Assembly (NCBI RefSeq): GCF_900142145.1
Contig: NZ_FQZV01000003.1
Location: 1-64,000 of the forward strand
Direction: 5' to 3'
Length of the DNA: 64,000 nucleotides
Source of the DNA: Geosporobacter subterraneus DSM 17957
GTDB lineage: Bacteria; Bacillota; Clostridia; Peptostreptococcales; Thermotaleaceae
Below are positions 38,489 through 47,240 of the stretch, piece by piece. The notes under the pieces are model-generated. The model had not been told where the DNA came from and did not search any database. It worked only from the letters and a program-made list of their open reading frames with translations. A program made the position numbers and the translations under genes. How positions within the stretch are numbered: the first letter of the stretch is position 1; each line of letters opens with the position of its first letter.

Positions 38489-38938
38489 ATGCGGGCAGTT
38501 GTACAGAGAGTTAGTGAGGCTGCAGTTGTCGTTGAAGGACAGCGGGTTGGAGAGATCCAAAAAGGTTTCTTGGTACTCCTTGGAGTTGAGGAATCTGATG
38601 ATCTAAAGGATGTTGAATATATGGTTGAAAAAATTATCAACCTGCGAATTTTTGAAGATGAAAATGATAAGATGAATTTATCTTTATTAGATATTCAGGG
38701 GGAGTTATTGGTTGTTTCGCAGTTTACACTGCTTGGGGATTGCCGTAAAGGAAGAAGACCCAGCTTCAGTACTGCTGCCAGACCTGAACAAGCTAATCAC
38801 TTGTATATGTGTTTTGTCGAGCAATGCAGATCGAAAGGTCTGAGGGTGGAAACAGGAGTTTTCCAGGCACATATGGAGGTAAGCTTGTGTAATGATGGTC
38901 CGGTAACCATGCTGGTAGACAGCCATAGAAATTTTTAG
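38489..38938 (+). CDS. dtd: D-aminoacyl-tRNA deacylase
   Basis: Removes D-amino acids and mischarged glycine from tRNA. The 149-residue protein has [17 protein letters not shown] and the [11 protein letters not shown] segment with the family's GPVT motif. AGGAGG stands before the ATG. D-amino acids are made by the ornithine pathway at 50-58 kb, which gives this enzyme a natural job here, though dtd is widespread in any case. Confidence 0.97.
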   Translation: MRAVVQRVSEAAVVVEGQRVGEIQKGFLVLLGVEESDDLKDVEYMVEKIINLRIFEDENDKMNLSLLDIQGELLVVSQFTLLGDCRKGRRPSFSTAARPEQANHLYMCFVEQCRSKGLRVETGVFQAHMEVSLCNDGPVTMLVDSHRNF

Positions 38939-38949
38939 GAGGGATAGTA

Positions 38950-39573
38950 TTGTTAATAGAACGGATACCGGCGGGAGTCTATGCCGCCAATTGTTATGTG
39001 ATAACCTGCGAAGAAACCGGTAAAGCTGCGATCATTGATCCAGGCGGCGATGCGAAAGATATTCTGAAGTTTATTGAAAATCAGCAGCTTGAGCTTTCCT
39101 TTATATTATTAACCCACGGACATGGAGATCATATTGGGGGAGTTGCTGATATCCTTTCATTAAAAAAGGTACCGGTTTATATTCATAGAGAAGATGCTTA
39201 TCTTTTGTCAGATGCTGATAAAAACTTATCAAGCTTTATGAGCGGGCCTAAAATTGAAGTAGAAGCAGACAGGCTGCTAGAGGACCAAGAGATCATTGAG
39301 CTGGGAAAACTAAAGTTGAAAATTCTCCATACACCAGGACATACCTTAGGAAGTATATGCGTCTTTGTAGAGGATGTAGTATTTACCGGGGACACACTTT
39401 TTGCCAACTCTATTGGAAGAACCGACTTAGAAGGCGGTTCATTTAAAAGCATTATTCAGTCAATTTTACTAAAGCTATTTACTTTGCCCGATGAAACAAA
39501 AGTAATGCCGGGCCATGGTCCTGCTTCGACCATAAGTATTGAAAAACTTACAAATCCATTTGTGAATCAGTAG
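38950..39573 (+). CDS. MBL-fold metallo-hydrolase (glyoxalase II-like, YcbL type)
   Basis: Zinc or iron hydrolase of 207 residues. The metal motif THGHGDHIGG is intact, with PGHTLGS, FTGDTLF and PGHGPAST supplying the other ligands. The substrate is unknown; thioester hydrolysis is the usual guess for this subgroup. It starts at a TTG after AGGAGGG, 11 bases after dtd. This rel-dtd-MBL-hemZ order is common in clostridia. Confidence 0.93.
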   Translation: MLIERIPAGVYAANCYVITCEETGKAAIIDPGGDAKDILKFIENQQLELSFILLTHGHGDHIGGVADILSLKKVPVYIHREDAYLLSDADKNLSSFMSGPKIEVEADRLLEDQEIIELGKLKLKILHTPGHTLGSICVFVEDVVFTGDTLFANSIGRTDLEGGSFKSIIQSILLKLFTLPDETKVMPGHGPASTISIEKLTNPFVNQ

Positions 39574-39582
39574 AAAATGCAT

Positions 39583-39631
39583 AGCCCTCTATGAAAGTGG
39601 TCAAAATAACAGAAGATACATTTTGTAGGAG
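39583..39631 (+). promoter_or_regulatory. Possible hairpin over a ribosome binding site
   Basis: AGCCCTC near 39583 is complementary to GAGGGCT near 39630, the latter containing the ribosome binding site of the next small gene. Pairing would hide it. Confidence 0.3.
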
Positions 39632-39643
39632 GGCTGATTTAAT

Positions 39644-39826
39644 ATGGAAAAGAAGATTGGTTATTATCTAGGCAGAAAAAATATGAGCCAATTTACAGAT
39701 ATTGATTTTCATGACTTCATTGATATGGTTCAATCGGGACTAGGGGATGAAGAAATTGCAAAAGAACTTGGAATCAGTGGAAATTATGTAAGGAAACTAA
39801 AGGATGAAATCACAATCCGTTATTAA
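39644..39826 (+). CDS. Small helix-turn-helix protein
   Basis: A 60-residue protein whose C-terminal half (DEEIAKELGISGNYVRKLKDEI) is a clear helix-turn-helix of the sigma-region-4/RpiR-like kind. It may bind DNA; the target is unknown. AGGAGGG precedes the ATG. hemZ follows after 14 bases and probably shares its transcript. Confidence 0.7.
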   Translation: MEKKIGYYLGRKNMSQFTDIDFHDFIDMVQSGLGDEEIAKELGISGNYVRKLKDEITIRY

Positions 39827-39840
39827 TATAGGGTGATGAA

Positions 39841-41325
39841 ATGATAAAGGTATTATTGCAAGGTCACAACTATCAGTATGAAGTATTAGAGCTGTTAAAG
39901 ATATTTATAAAGACTGAAAATATTTATTTTATTGACGATGAAGCTTTGGTAGACCACCAAAGCTTTTTGTTGGTAAACAAATTAATCGAGAAAGAAGACC
40001 ACATAGAAATTCAGTCTGCAATAACAAGAGAAAAAGAACTACTGTTTCAGTATCACATTGCTATTGAAAAATCTGACTTTGATCAAATGAACCTGGTAAA
40101 AGAAGTGAAAAGAACAATAAAATTAAGCATTTATGAAGTAATCAGCAAAGCACTGCAAAAGTTTCCCGATTGGGGGATATTAACCGGGATCAGGCCTACA
40201 AAAATTGTTCATGAGCTGCTGGATCAAAATTATGCACTCCCTGAGATTGATTCCATAATGGAAAACAAGTATAGAATTAATGAGGAAAAGCGCAAGCTGC
40301 TAATGGATATTGCTGTTACGGAGAGACCCTTTATCGCCAATAACAATAAAAGCCTGGTGAGCCTCTATGTAAGTATTCCCTTCTGTCCAACCCGATGCCT
40401 ATTTTGTTCTTTTCCATCTAATCCATTGAACCGTGGGCAGGGAATTGTTGATCAATATTTAGATGCTTTGATATATGAAATAAAGGGAACCATTGCTTTA
40501 ATGAATGAATTAGGGCATAAAATTGAGACCCTCTACATTGGAGGAGGTACACCAACATCACTGGATACAGTCAACATAAAAAAACTTATGTTAACTTTGA
40601 ACGAGAATATTGTACTTTCCGACTTAAAAGAGATTACTGTAGAGGCTGGCAGACCTGATACTATTGATCGGGAAAAGCTGAAGATTTTAAAAAACTATGG
40701 TGTAAATCGAATTAGTATAAATCCGCAAACGATGAATTCCCAAACCCTAGAACGTATCGGCAGGGCCCATTCTCCCCGCCAAATAGTAGAGGCTTTTCAA
40801 TTGGCTAAGGAAATTGGCTTCGAAACCATTAATATGGATGTGATTGTAGGTTTGCCCGGTGAAGGATGCAAGGAGATCGAATATACGATGAAGGCCCTGG
40901 CGGAACTATTACCTGAAAATATTACTGTACACACCCTTGCCGTCAAACGGGCGTCAAATCTAAAAGAAAAGCTGGAAGATTATCCCTTAGTTATGGAAGA
41001 ACAGGCGAAGGAAATGTTAAAAATAACAGTTGATTATACCAAAAGAATGGGAATGAAACCCTATTATTTATATCGGCAGAAATTTATGGTCGGAAATTTA
41101 GAAAACATAGGCTACTGTCTTCCAGGGCATGAGGGCATTTACAACATTCAAATCATGGAGGAAAGGCAAACGATACTGGCTGCGGGAGCAGGAGCTGTTT
41201 CGAAGATTGTATATCCAAAAGAAAACCGTCTGGAGAGGGTGCCAAACCTGACAAATGTCTATCAATATATCCAAAGAGTCAAAGAAATGATTGAAAGAAA
41301 GAGAAGAGAATTAATGATTCTGTAA
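39841..41325 (+). CDS. hemZ: Coproporphyrinogen dehydrogenase-like radical SAM protein HemZ
   Basis: Radical SAM protein of the HemN superfamily. The 494-residue protein has an N-terminal extension of about 165 residues with FPDWGILTGIRPTKIVHEL, then the cluster motif CPTRCLFC (CxxxCxxC), and IGGGTPTSLD and GLPGEG blocks. The extension and gene location fit HemZ. Whether it oxidises coproporphyrinogen is doubtful here: no other haem gene is in the window. Confidence 0.9.
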   Translation: MIKVLLQGHNYQYEVLELLKIFIKTENIYFIDDEALVDHQSFLLVNKLIEKEDHIEIQSAITREKELLFQYHIAIEKSDFDQMNLVKEVKRTIKLSIYEVISKALQKFPDWGILTGIRPTKIVHELLDQNYALPEIDSIMENKYRINEEKRKLLMDIAVTERPFIANNNKSLVSLYVSIPFCPTRCLFCSFPSNPLNRGQGIVDQYLDALIYEIKGTIALMNELGHKIETLYIGGGTPTSLDTVNIKKLMLTLNENIVLSDLKEITVEAGRPDTIDREKLKILKNYGVNRISINPQTMNSQTLERIGRAHSPRQIVEAFQLAKEIGFETINMDVIVGLPGEGCKEIEYTMKALAELLPENITVHTLAVKRASNLKEKLEDYPLVMEEQAKEMLKITVDYTKRMGMKPYYLYRQKFMVGNLENIGYCLPGHEGIYNIQIMEERQTILAAGAGAVSKIVYPKENRLERVPNLTNVYQYIQRVKEMIERKRRELMIL

Positions 41326-41384
41326 GCCATATATTGACAGATAGCATGAGCTACATTATAATATAAGGAAATTAGGTAAGAAAT

Positions 41385-41616
41385 ACAATGAAAAGGAAGA
41401 GTAGATTTAGCTTAGTTTTCAGCGAGTTGGGAAGTGGTGGAAGCCCAATAATGATGGCTCTATTGAAGACACCTTAGAGTAGGTTATCTGAACCAATAGT
41501 AGGATAGCACGCAAACCGGCGTTAAAGGTAAAAGTGGGATTTTCCAATTAGGGTGGTACCGCGGGATATAAAACTTCTCGTCCCTGTCAACAATAGGGAT
41601 GTTGAAGTTTTTTGTT
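41385..41616 (+). promoter_or_regulatory. T-box leader controlling hisS-aspS
   Basis: tRNA-sensing attenuator. The stem I base AAGGAAGAGTAGATTT (near 41392), the T-box core AGGGTGGTACCGCGG at 41550-41564 and the terminator AACTTC/GAAGTT with inner TCCCT/AGGGA, followed by TTTTTT (41573-41616), are all present. The specifier loop between CTCTA and TAGAG reads GAAGACACCT: GAC (Asp) at 41468-41470 overlaps CAC (His) at 41470-41472. Uncharged tRNA would pair here and stabilise the antiterminator. Confidence 0.95.
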
Positions 41617-41645
41617 TTATCTATTTTGGATTAGGGAGGGTTATT

Positions 41646-42908
41646 ATGAGTATTCAGGCTCCAAGAGGAACAAGAGATGTATTGCCGTCAGAAGCATACA
41701 AATGGAACTATGTGGAAAGTTTATTTAGAGAAATCTGTGAAAAATTCGGATATAAGGAAATCAGAACCCCGATTTTCGAACATACAGAACTGTTTCACAG
41801 AGGTGTTGGAGAAACAACGGATATTGTCCAAAAAGAAATGTATTCTTTCAAAGATAATGGTGGAAGGGAAATCACTCTAAAGCCCGAGGGAACAGCACCG
41901 GTGGTGAGATCCTTTATTGAAAATAAGCTCTATGCGGAGCCACAACCCATGAAGTTATTTTACATAACACCCTGCTTTCGTTATGAGCGTCCTCAGTCAG
42001 GCAGATTAAGAGCTTTCCATCAATTCGGCGTTGAGGCCTTTGGTACTTCCAGCCCTTCTGTAGATGCAGAGGTCATCGGTATCGCTATGGCCTTTTATAG
42101 AAAGCTGGGTATTACCAATCTTGAACTCAGGATTAACAGCGTAGGCTGCCCTGAGTGCAGAAACAAGTATAATGAGAAGCTTAAGGAATATCTTCGTGGT
42201 AAATTGGATAAGTTGTGCAAAACCTGTCAGGATCGTTTCGATCGAAACCCAATGCGTATTATCGATTGTAAAACCGATTCATGTAAGGAAGAGATCAAAG
42301 ATGTACCCTACATGCTGGATCATATATGTGAAGAATGTAAAACCGATTTTGAAGGCCTAAAAGAGAATCTAACCTTGATGGAGATTGCCTATACAGTGGA
42401 TCCTACCATTGTTCGAGGATTGGATTATTACACAAAGACAGCCTTTGAAATTGTATCAAGGGAAATAGGGGCTCAGGGTACTGTTTGTGGCGGTGGCCGC
42501 TATGATGGCTTGATTGGCTGTCTAGGGGGACCGGCTACACCGGGTGTAGGCTTTGGTATGGGTATTGAGCGCTTGCTGCTGACCCTTCAAAACAATCAGA
42601 TAGAGATCCCAAAACCCTCCGGATTGGATATATTTATAGCTGCCATTGGAGAAAGACCCTCAAAAGAAGCCGTTAGGCTACTTCATAAACTAAGGCTGGA
42701 AGGAATTTCTGCAGATAAGGACCATATGAACAGAAGTCTTAAGGCTCAATTTAAATATGCAGATAAGCAGCAGGCTGCTTATACTGTTGTCATTGGAGAT
42801 GATGAGTTAGAAAAAGATATTGTACAGCTAAAGAATATGGATTCTGGCAACCAGGAAGAGATCAAACTAAGCAATATAATCCAGGAGCTTAAAAATAGAT
42901 TAAAATAA
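41646..42908 (+). CDS. hisS: Histidyl-tRNA synthetase
   Basis: Class II synthetase of 420 residues that charges tRNA-His. Motif 1 and 2 (RYERPQSGRLRAFHQFG), the histidine motifs GLDYYTKTAFEIV and GGGRYDGLI, and the anticodon-binding domain (about 325-420) are visible. It contains several cysteines in an insertion (SVGCPECR, CKTCQDRF, CEECKTDF), possibly a zinc site. The ATG at 41646 with GGGAGGG is used; the frame runs back into the T-box. aspS follows after 14 bases. Confidence 0.98.
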   Translation: MSIQAPRGTRDVLPSEAYKWNYVESLFREICEKFGYKEIRTPIFEHTELFHRGVGETTDIVQKEMYSFKDNGGREITLKPEGTAPVVRSFIENKLYAEPQPMKLFYITPCFRYERPQSGRLRAFHQFGVEAFGTSSPSVDAEVIGIAMAFYRKLGITNLELRINSVGCPECRNKYNEKLKEYLRGKLDKLCKTCQDRFDRNPMRIIDCKTDSCKEEIKDVPYMLDHICEECKTDFEGLKENLTLMEIAYTVDPTIVRGLDYYTKTAFEIVSREIGAQGTVCGGGRYDGLIGCLGGPATPGVGFGMGIERLLLTLQNNQIEIPKPSGLDIFIAAIGERPSKEAVRLLHKLRLEGISADKDHMNRSLKAQFKYADKQQAAYTVVIGDDELEKDIVQLKNMDSGNQEEIKLSNIIQELKNRLK

Positions 42909-42922
42909 AAGGAGGCTTTTTT

Positions 42923-44704
42923 ATGGCTGAAGTTTTAGGGAGTATGAAAAGAACTCACATGTGCGGAAATCTCCGTTTATCTAATGTAGATGAAGAAGTA
43001 ATTGTCATGGGCTGGGTACAAAAAAGACGTGATTTAGGCGGACTAATTTTTGCAGATTTAAGAGACCGGGCAGGAATTGTACAAATCATATTTGATAAGG
43101 ATATATCTGAAGAAGCATTTATTAAAGCTGAAAAGATCAGAGGAGAATATGTATTGGCTGTTCGGGGAATTGTAAGAAAAAGACAATCCGTCAATGCCAA
43201 TATACCCACCGGAGAAATTGAAATTTTTGCCCAAGAATTAAAAATATTATCGGAAGCCCAGACGCCGCCGATTTACATTGATGACAACGATGAGGTATCT
43301 GAGAATCTAAGATTAAAATATAGATACTTAGATTTAAGAAAGCCAAGGATGCAACGTAATCTTATGTTCCGACATAAGATGGCAAAGATTGTAAGAGATT
43401 ATTTAGATGAAAACGGATTCGCAGAAATTGAAACACCAATGCTGACAAAACCGACGCCAGAGGGTGCAAGGGACTACTTGGTACCCAGCAGGGTAAACCC
43501 AGGAAAGTTTTATGCTTTACCTCAATCACCGCAGCTATTTAAACAGCTTCTAATGGTATCAGGTATGGACCGGTATTTTCAGATCGTACGCTGCTTCCGT
43601 GATGAGGATTTAAGAGCAGATAGACAACCGGAGTTTACCCAAATTGATATCGAAATGTCTTTTGTGGAAGTAGAAGATGTACTCTCTATGAATGAAAGAC
43701 TGCTGCAAAGAATTTTTAAGGAAATGATGGACATCGATATACCGCTCCCGCTGCAGAGGCTGCCCTATGCAGAAGCCATGGAGCGTTACGGGTCAGACAA
43801 GCCAGATTTGCGATTTGGCTTTGAACTAAAATCCATCAATGATATTGCCAAGGGCTGTGGCTTTAAAGTCTTCAAGGATGCCGTAAACAACGGCGGCGAT
43901 GTACGGGGAATTAACATTGACGGGTACGGTGAACAATTTAGCAGAAAAGACATTACTAAGCTGGAAGACTATGTAAAAACCTATGGTGCAAAGGGTTTAG
44001 CCTGGATTAAGTGGACCCATGAAGGAATCCAATCTCCTATCGCTAAATTTCTAACAGAAACGGAAATGAAAATGATCCTGGAAAGATTCGAAGCAAAAGA
44101 AGGAGATCTTTTGCTATTTATTGCTGACAAATCCAGTACTGTTTTCGATGCTTTAGGACACCTTCGTGTTGAGGCGGCTAAACAATTAAAACTTCTAAAT
44201 AAGAACGAATATAAGCTATTATGGGTTACTGAGTTCCCACTATTCGAATATGATGAGGAAGAAAACAGATATGTGGCTAAACATCATCCATTTACCTCTC
44301 CAATGGACGAAGATGTAGAACTGCTGGAGACCGCCCCAGATAAAGTCCGTGCAAAAGCTTATGATATCGTACTCAATGGTGTTGAAATCGGTGGGGGCAG
44401 TATAAGAATTCACCGCAGTGAATTACAGCAGACAATGTTTAAGGCATTGGGCTTTAGTAAAGAAGAGGCATGGGATAAGTTTGGATTCCTCTTAGAAGCT
44501 TTTAAGTACGGAACACCTCCCCATGGCGGAATTGCCTATGGACTTGATCGCTTTGTTATGCTGTTGACAGGTAATGATAGCATTCGTGAGGTGATCGCAT
44601 TCCCTAAAACACAAAATGCATCATCACCTATGACGGAGGACCCTACAATTGTAGACGAAAGACAGTTAAAAGAATTGCATATTAGAGTTTCTCTGGAAGA
44701 ATAA
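42923..44704 (+). CDS. aspS: Aspartyl-tRNA synthetase
   Basis: Class II synthetase of 593 residues, bacterial type with N-terminal OB-fold anticodon domain (about 17-105), the class II core (QSPQLFKQLLMVSGMDRYF, RCFRDEDLRADRQPEFTQID), an inserted GAD domain, and GIAYGLDRFVMLLTG (motif 3). It is translated with hisS from the T-box transcript. If the genome lacks AsnRS, this enzyme might also make Asp-tRNA(Asn); the window cannot tell. Confidence 0.98.
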   Translation: MAEVLGSMKRTHMCGNLRLSNVDEEVIVMGWVQKRRDLGGLIFADLRDRAGIVQIIFDKDISEEAFIKAEKIRGEYVLAVRGIVRKRQSVNANIPTGEIEIFAQELKILSEAQTPPIYIDDNDEVSENLRLKYRYLDLRKPRMQRNLMFRHKMAKIVRDYLDENGFAEIETPMLTKPTPEGARDYLVPSRVNPGKFYALPQSPQLFKQLLMVSGMDRYFQIVRCFRDEDLRADRQPEFTQIDIEMSFVEVEDVLSMNERLLQRIFKEMMDIDIPLPLQRLPYAEAMERYGSDKPDLRFGFELKSINDIAKGCGFKVFKDAVNNGGDVRGINIDGYGEQFSRKDITKLEDYVKTYGAKGLAWIKWTHEGIQSPIAKFLTETEMKMILERFEAKEGDLLLFIADKSSTVFDALGHLRVEAAKQLKLLNKNEYKLLWVTEFPLFEYDEEENRYVAKHHPFTSPMDEDVELLETAPDKVRAKAYDIVLNGVEIGGGSIRIHRSELQQTMFKALGFSKEEAWDKFGFLLEAFKYGTPPHGGIAYGLDRFVMLLTGNDSIREVIAFPKTQNASSPMTEDPTIVDERQLKELHIRVSLEE

Positions 44705-44720
44705 AGAAAAGAAAGAAAAA

Positions 44721-44748
44721 ATAGAGTGCCCAAGCACTCTGTTTTTAT
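44721..44748 (+). terminator. Terminator after aspS
   Basis: AGAGTGC and GCACTCT form a 7-bp stem with loop CCAA, followed by GTTTTTATT. Confidence 0.85.
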
Positions 44749-44751
44749 TAT

Positions 44752-44797
44752 TTGACAAAATAGCCATGCTATTATATAATAATGATAATCAATATCA
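44752..44797 (+). promoter_or_regulatory. Promoter with overlapping Fur-like box
   Basis: TTGACA at 44752-44757 and TATAAT at 44775-44780 with 17-base spacing. Overlapping and just behind the -10, TAATAATGATAATCAATATC (44778-44797) matches the 19-bp Fur box GATAATGATAATCATTATC with few changes. Iron-loaded Fur or a relative would block the promoter. Confidence 0.75.
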
Positions 44798-44814
44798 ATT
44801 AAGGAGTGAGAAGA

Positions 44815-45117
44815 ATGACGGCTCTAATTGTAGGTGGAGATAAATTAGGAAATATACCTGATGTATTAACCGAAAGGGGAATTCAGGAATACATACATTG
44901 GCCAGGTAGAAAAAAAGGAATGCGGAAGAAATCAATACCTGCAAATGTAGACATGGTCATTGTATTAGTTGATTATATAGAACACAATTTAAGTGAAATT
45001 ATCAAAGAACAATCAAAAACCATGAATATTCCCTGTGTATTCTCTAAGAGAGCATGCAGTGACTTGGCAATGAAGTTAGATAACTGTAAGAACTGTAATC
45101 TATGTAGAGTAAGCTAG
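44815..45117 (+). CDS. DUF2325 protein under a Fur-like box
   Basis: A 100-residue protein of the DUF2325 family (LIVGGDKLGNIPDVL start, IVLVDYIEHN middle) with a C-terminal cysteine cluster SDLAMKLDNCKNCNLCR. Function unknown. The ATG at 44815 follows AAGGAGTGAG. The Fur-like site directly over its promoter suggests it is made when iron is scarce, or when another metal sensed by a Fur homologue is limiting. Confidence 0.85.
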   Translation: MTALIVGGDKLGNIPDVLTERGIQEYIHWPGRKKGMRKKSIPANVDMVIVLVDYIEHNLSEIIKEQSKTMNIPCVFSKRACSDLAMKLDNCKNCNLCRVS

Positions 45118-45118
45118 A

Positions 45119-45148
45119 TAAGGCTCCTGAAAAGGGAGTCTTTTTCTA
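45119..45148 (+). terminator. Terminator after DUF2325
   Basis: GGCTCC and GGAGTC pair with one G-T contact, loop TGAAAAG, followed by TTTTTCTA. Confidence 0.6.
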
Positions 45149-45304
45149 CGAAAGTTTATTATTCAGTCTAAAAAAGTGGTATAATCTAAATAGGAATGGA
45201 TCATTCATCATTGATTTATGAAGTTTATTAAATAAATAACCGCAGGAGCTGATCTTTTAGGGGAGTGTATAATTATTATTCCATATCGTAAAGAGGTGAA
45301 TAGA

Positions 45305-45739
45305 ATGCATCAGGTAGGAAAAGTATTGGAAACTTTAAAAGGAAACAAAGCACGTATTCTGATGACAAAGCATGCAGCTTGCGGAGACTGTGGTGCTTGC
45401 CAGCACGGGAAGGAAAATATGACTTTGACTATTGCCGCAATTAATGAAGTGGGTGCTGAAGTCGGCGATATGGTGGAAGTAAATATGGAAACCCAGGATG
45501 TACTAGGAGCTGCCTTTATCATCTATGTTATTCCTCTCATCGTTATGGTGTTAGGTATAGGGGGTAGCGGTTATCTGCTCAAACAGATGGGTTATAGGGG
45601 CAATGTGGAATTGTACGCTGCATTTATTGGCTTCTTGATCATGGCACTATCTTTTATGATCATCCGCATGTTCGAAAAGAGATTTCGTGCCAATAGAAAG
45701 TATATTCCTGAGATTACAAGAATTATGAATAGACAGTAA
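45305..45739 (+). CDS. RseC/MucC family membrane protein
   Basis: A 144-residue protein of the SoxR-reducing/RseC family. An N-terminal cysteine motif HAACGDCGACQ is followed by two membrane helices (about 70-90 and 100-120). In clostridia such proteins are found with electron-transfer (Rnf) systems, but none is in the window. GAGGTG before the ATG at 45305; a GTG at 45296 overlaps that site. Confidence 0.88.
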   Translation: MHQVGKVLETLKGNKARILMTKHAACGDCGACQHGKENMTLTIAAINEVGAEVGDMVEVNMETQDVLGAAFIIYVIPLIVMVLGIGGSGYLLKQMGYRGNVELYAAFIGFLIMALSFMIIRMFEKRFRANRKYIPEITRIMNRQ

Positions 45740-45748
45740 AAATGGAGT

Positions 45749-45803
45749 AAAATAGCCCAATGAAGATTACATAATAATATTATGTAATCTTCATTGGGCT
45801 CCT
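45749..45803. terminator. Long bidirectional terminator
   Basis: AGCCCAATGAAGATTACATA and its complement form a perfect stem of more than 20 bp around a short AT loop, between the convergent rseC-like and exporter genes. Ends are A/T-rich on both sides. Confidence 0.85.
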
Positions 45804-45807
45804 CTAT

Positions 45808-46236
45808 TTATATTTTCTTTACAAAGAATAGCCTTGTAACAGAAGAAACGATAAAAATTGCGGCTGCGATGCTTCCCGCAATAAACATGGTTTCGCTGCT
45901 AATTAAGGCAGCACGGTTGAAATCCTTTTTAATAATAGCCAACATCGTATAGTACATACCAGAGCCGGGAACTAAGGGGAGAATGCCCGGTATTACGAAA
46001 ACCGTTACGGCTTCTTTGAAGCGTCTTGCAAAAAATTCACTTAATAGAGCCACAACAGCAGCTGCCACAAAGGAAGACATCACTGTCGACTGTCCCAGCT
46101 GATTACTGAAATAAACATAGGTAATCCAGCCTAGGGCACCTGAAAGGGCTGTTTTATAGATGGCATTTTTGGGTATATTAAACAACACACTGAAACCTAT
46201 AATAGAAAGAGCCGCAAAGATCAGCTGTTGAATCAT
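45808..46236 (-). CDS. ThrE-type exporter, small subunit (DUF3815)
   Basis: A 142-residue protein with four predicted membrane helices, matching the C-terminal half of threonine/serine exporters. GVLPLVPGSGMYYTM-type loop (IPGILPLVPGSGMYYT) is characteristic. The ATG at 46236 overlaps the stop of the large subunit as ATGA, so both are translated together. Function as an amino-acid exporter is inferred from the family. Confidence 0.88.
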   Translation of the reverse strand: MIQQLIFAALSIIGFSVLFNIPKNAIYKTALSGALGWITYVYFSNQLGQSTVMSSFVAAAVVALLSEFFARRFKEAVTVFVIPGILPLVPGSGMYYTMLAIIKKDFNRAALISSETMFIAGSIAAAIFIVSSVTRLFFVKKI

Positions 46237-47018
46237 AAAGCACTCACCCCTATTCCATAAAACCATAAATGAATGACGATACCAACACCCACTGCAATAG
46301 ATATAGCAATGATAAAAGCTTCTGCTGCTCTCGATATACCTGAAAGTAAGTCCCCTGCTATAGAATCCCGTACTGCATTGGTGATGGAAACACCAGGCAA
46401 AAGAATCATGATGGAGCTGATGATGATCTTATCCAAATTCGTACCTAAATTGATTTGGACAGATAAAATAGCTAACAGAGAAGCCAAAATTCCACCTATG
46501 GCATTTTCCAGAAATAGATTGGAGTTTTTTTTTCCAATCATCGTAACGCCATTATAGACAATCATTGCAATGAGAAAAGAACTAATAAAATCTTTTATGC
46601 TTGCACCTAGCAAAATTCCAAAAAAAGCTGAAGCCATACCTGCGCAAAATGTCCTAAGAAATTGAGGGTATTTGGGTATTCGGTTAATATCTTTAAGCCT
46701 AGACATACCTTCTTCAAAAGATATTCTATTCAGAGTTAATGTTCTTGAAAAGTCATTTACCATAGATACCTTATTCAAATCAATAGAGCGTGTTCGAATA
46801 CGCTTAACCATCGTAATAACCTGGTCCTCTTTTTGATCTGAAGAAATAGAGACGAAGATACCGGTCGGGGTAACAAAGGATTCCACATGAGAGACCCCAT
46901 AGGCTTTGCAAATTCGGATAATTGTATCCTCAACCCGGTAGGTTTCAGCACCGTTTTCCAGCATGATCTGACCTGCAAAGAGGGCAAGAATAAGTATTTT
47001 TTTTTGAGCATCTGCCAA
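46233..47018 (-). CDS. ThrE-type exporter, large subunit (DUF1212)
   Basis: A 261-residue protein: a soluble N-terminal part of about 115 residues (GQIMLENGAETYRVEDTI, ESFVTPTGIFVSI) followed by five membrane helices (PGVSITNAVRDSIAGDLLSG loop). This is the N-terminal half of ThrE, split from the small subunit as usual in Firmicutes. The TTG at 47018, 8 bases after GGAGGT, is taken as start; an upstream ATG at 47042 precedes that site. It reads divergently from glyA, which makes or uses serine and threonine-related substrates. Confidence 0.88.
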   Translation of the reverse strand: MADAQKKILILALFAGQIMLENGAETYRVEDTIIRICKAYGVSHVESFVTPTGIFVSISSDQKEDQVITMVKRIRTRSIDLNKVSMVNDFSRTLTLNRISFEEGMSRLKDINRIPKYPQFLRTFCAGMASAFFGILLGASIKDFISSFLIAMIVYNGVTMIGKKNSNLFLENAIGGILASLLAILSVQINLGTNLDKIIISSIMILLPGVSITNAVRDSIAGDLLSGISRAAEAFIIAISIAVGVGIVIHLWFYGIGVSAL

Positions 47019-47158
47019 AAACCTACACCTCCAAAAAATCAATAGAATGATAGCATCAATGATTGTCTTCTACATGGTAATATATTACGCTAATTTATGT
47101 CTAATATCAATGAAAACTAGAAATAATACTATATGGGATGCAGTATAAAAAAGTAAAC

Positions 47159-47187
47159 TTGTAAAATTGACTATTTATATCTATAAT
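47159..47187 (+). promoter_or_regulatory. Promoter for glyA
   Basis: TTGTAA at 47159-47164 and TATAAT at 47182-47187, spacing 17. The leader to glyA is about 45 bases. Confidence 0.6.
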
Positions 47188-47240
47188 AGTTTATGGAAGA
47201 TTCAAGTAATTCATAATACATATGAAGGGAGAACTGAACA

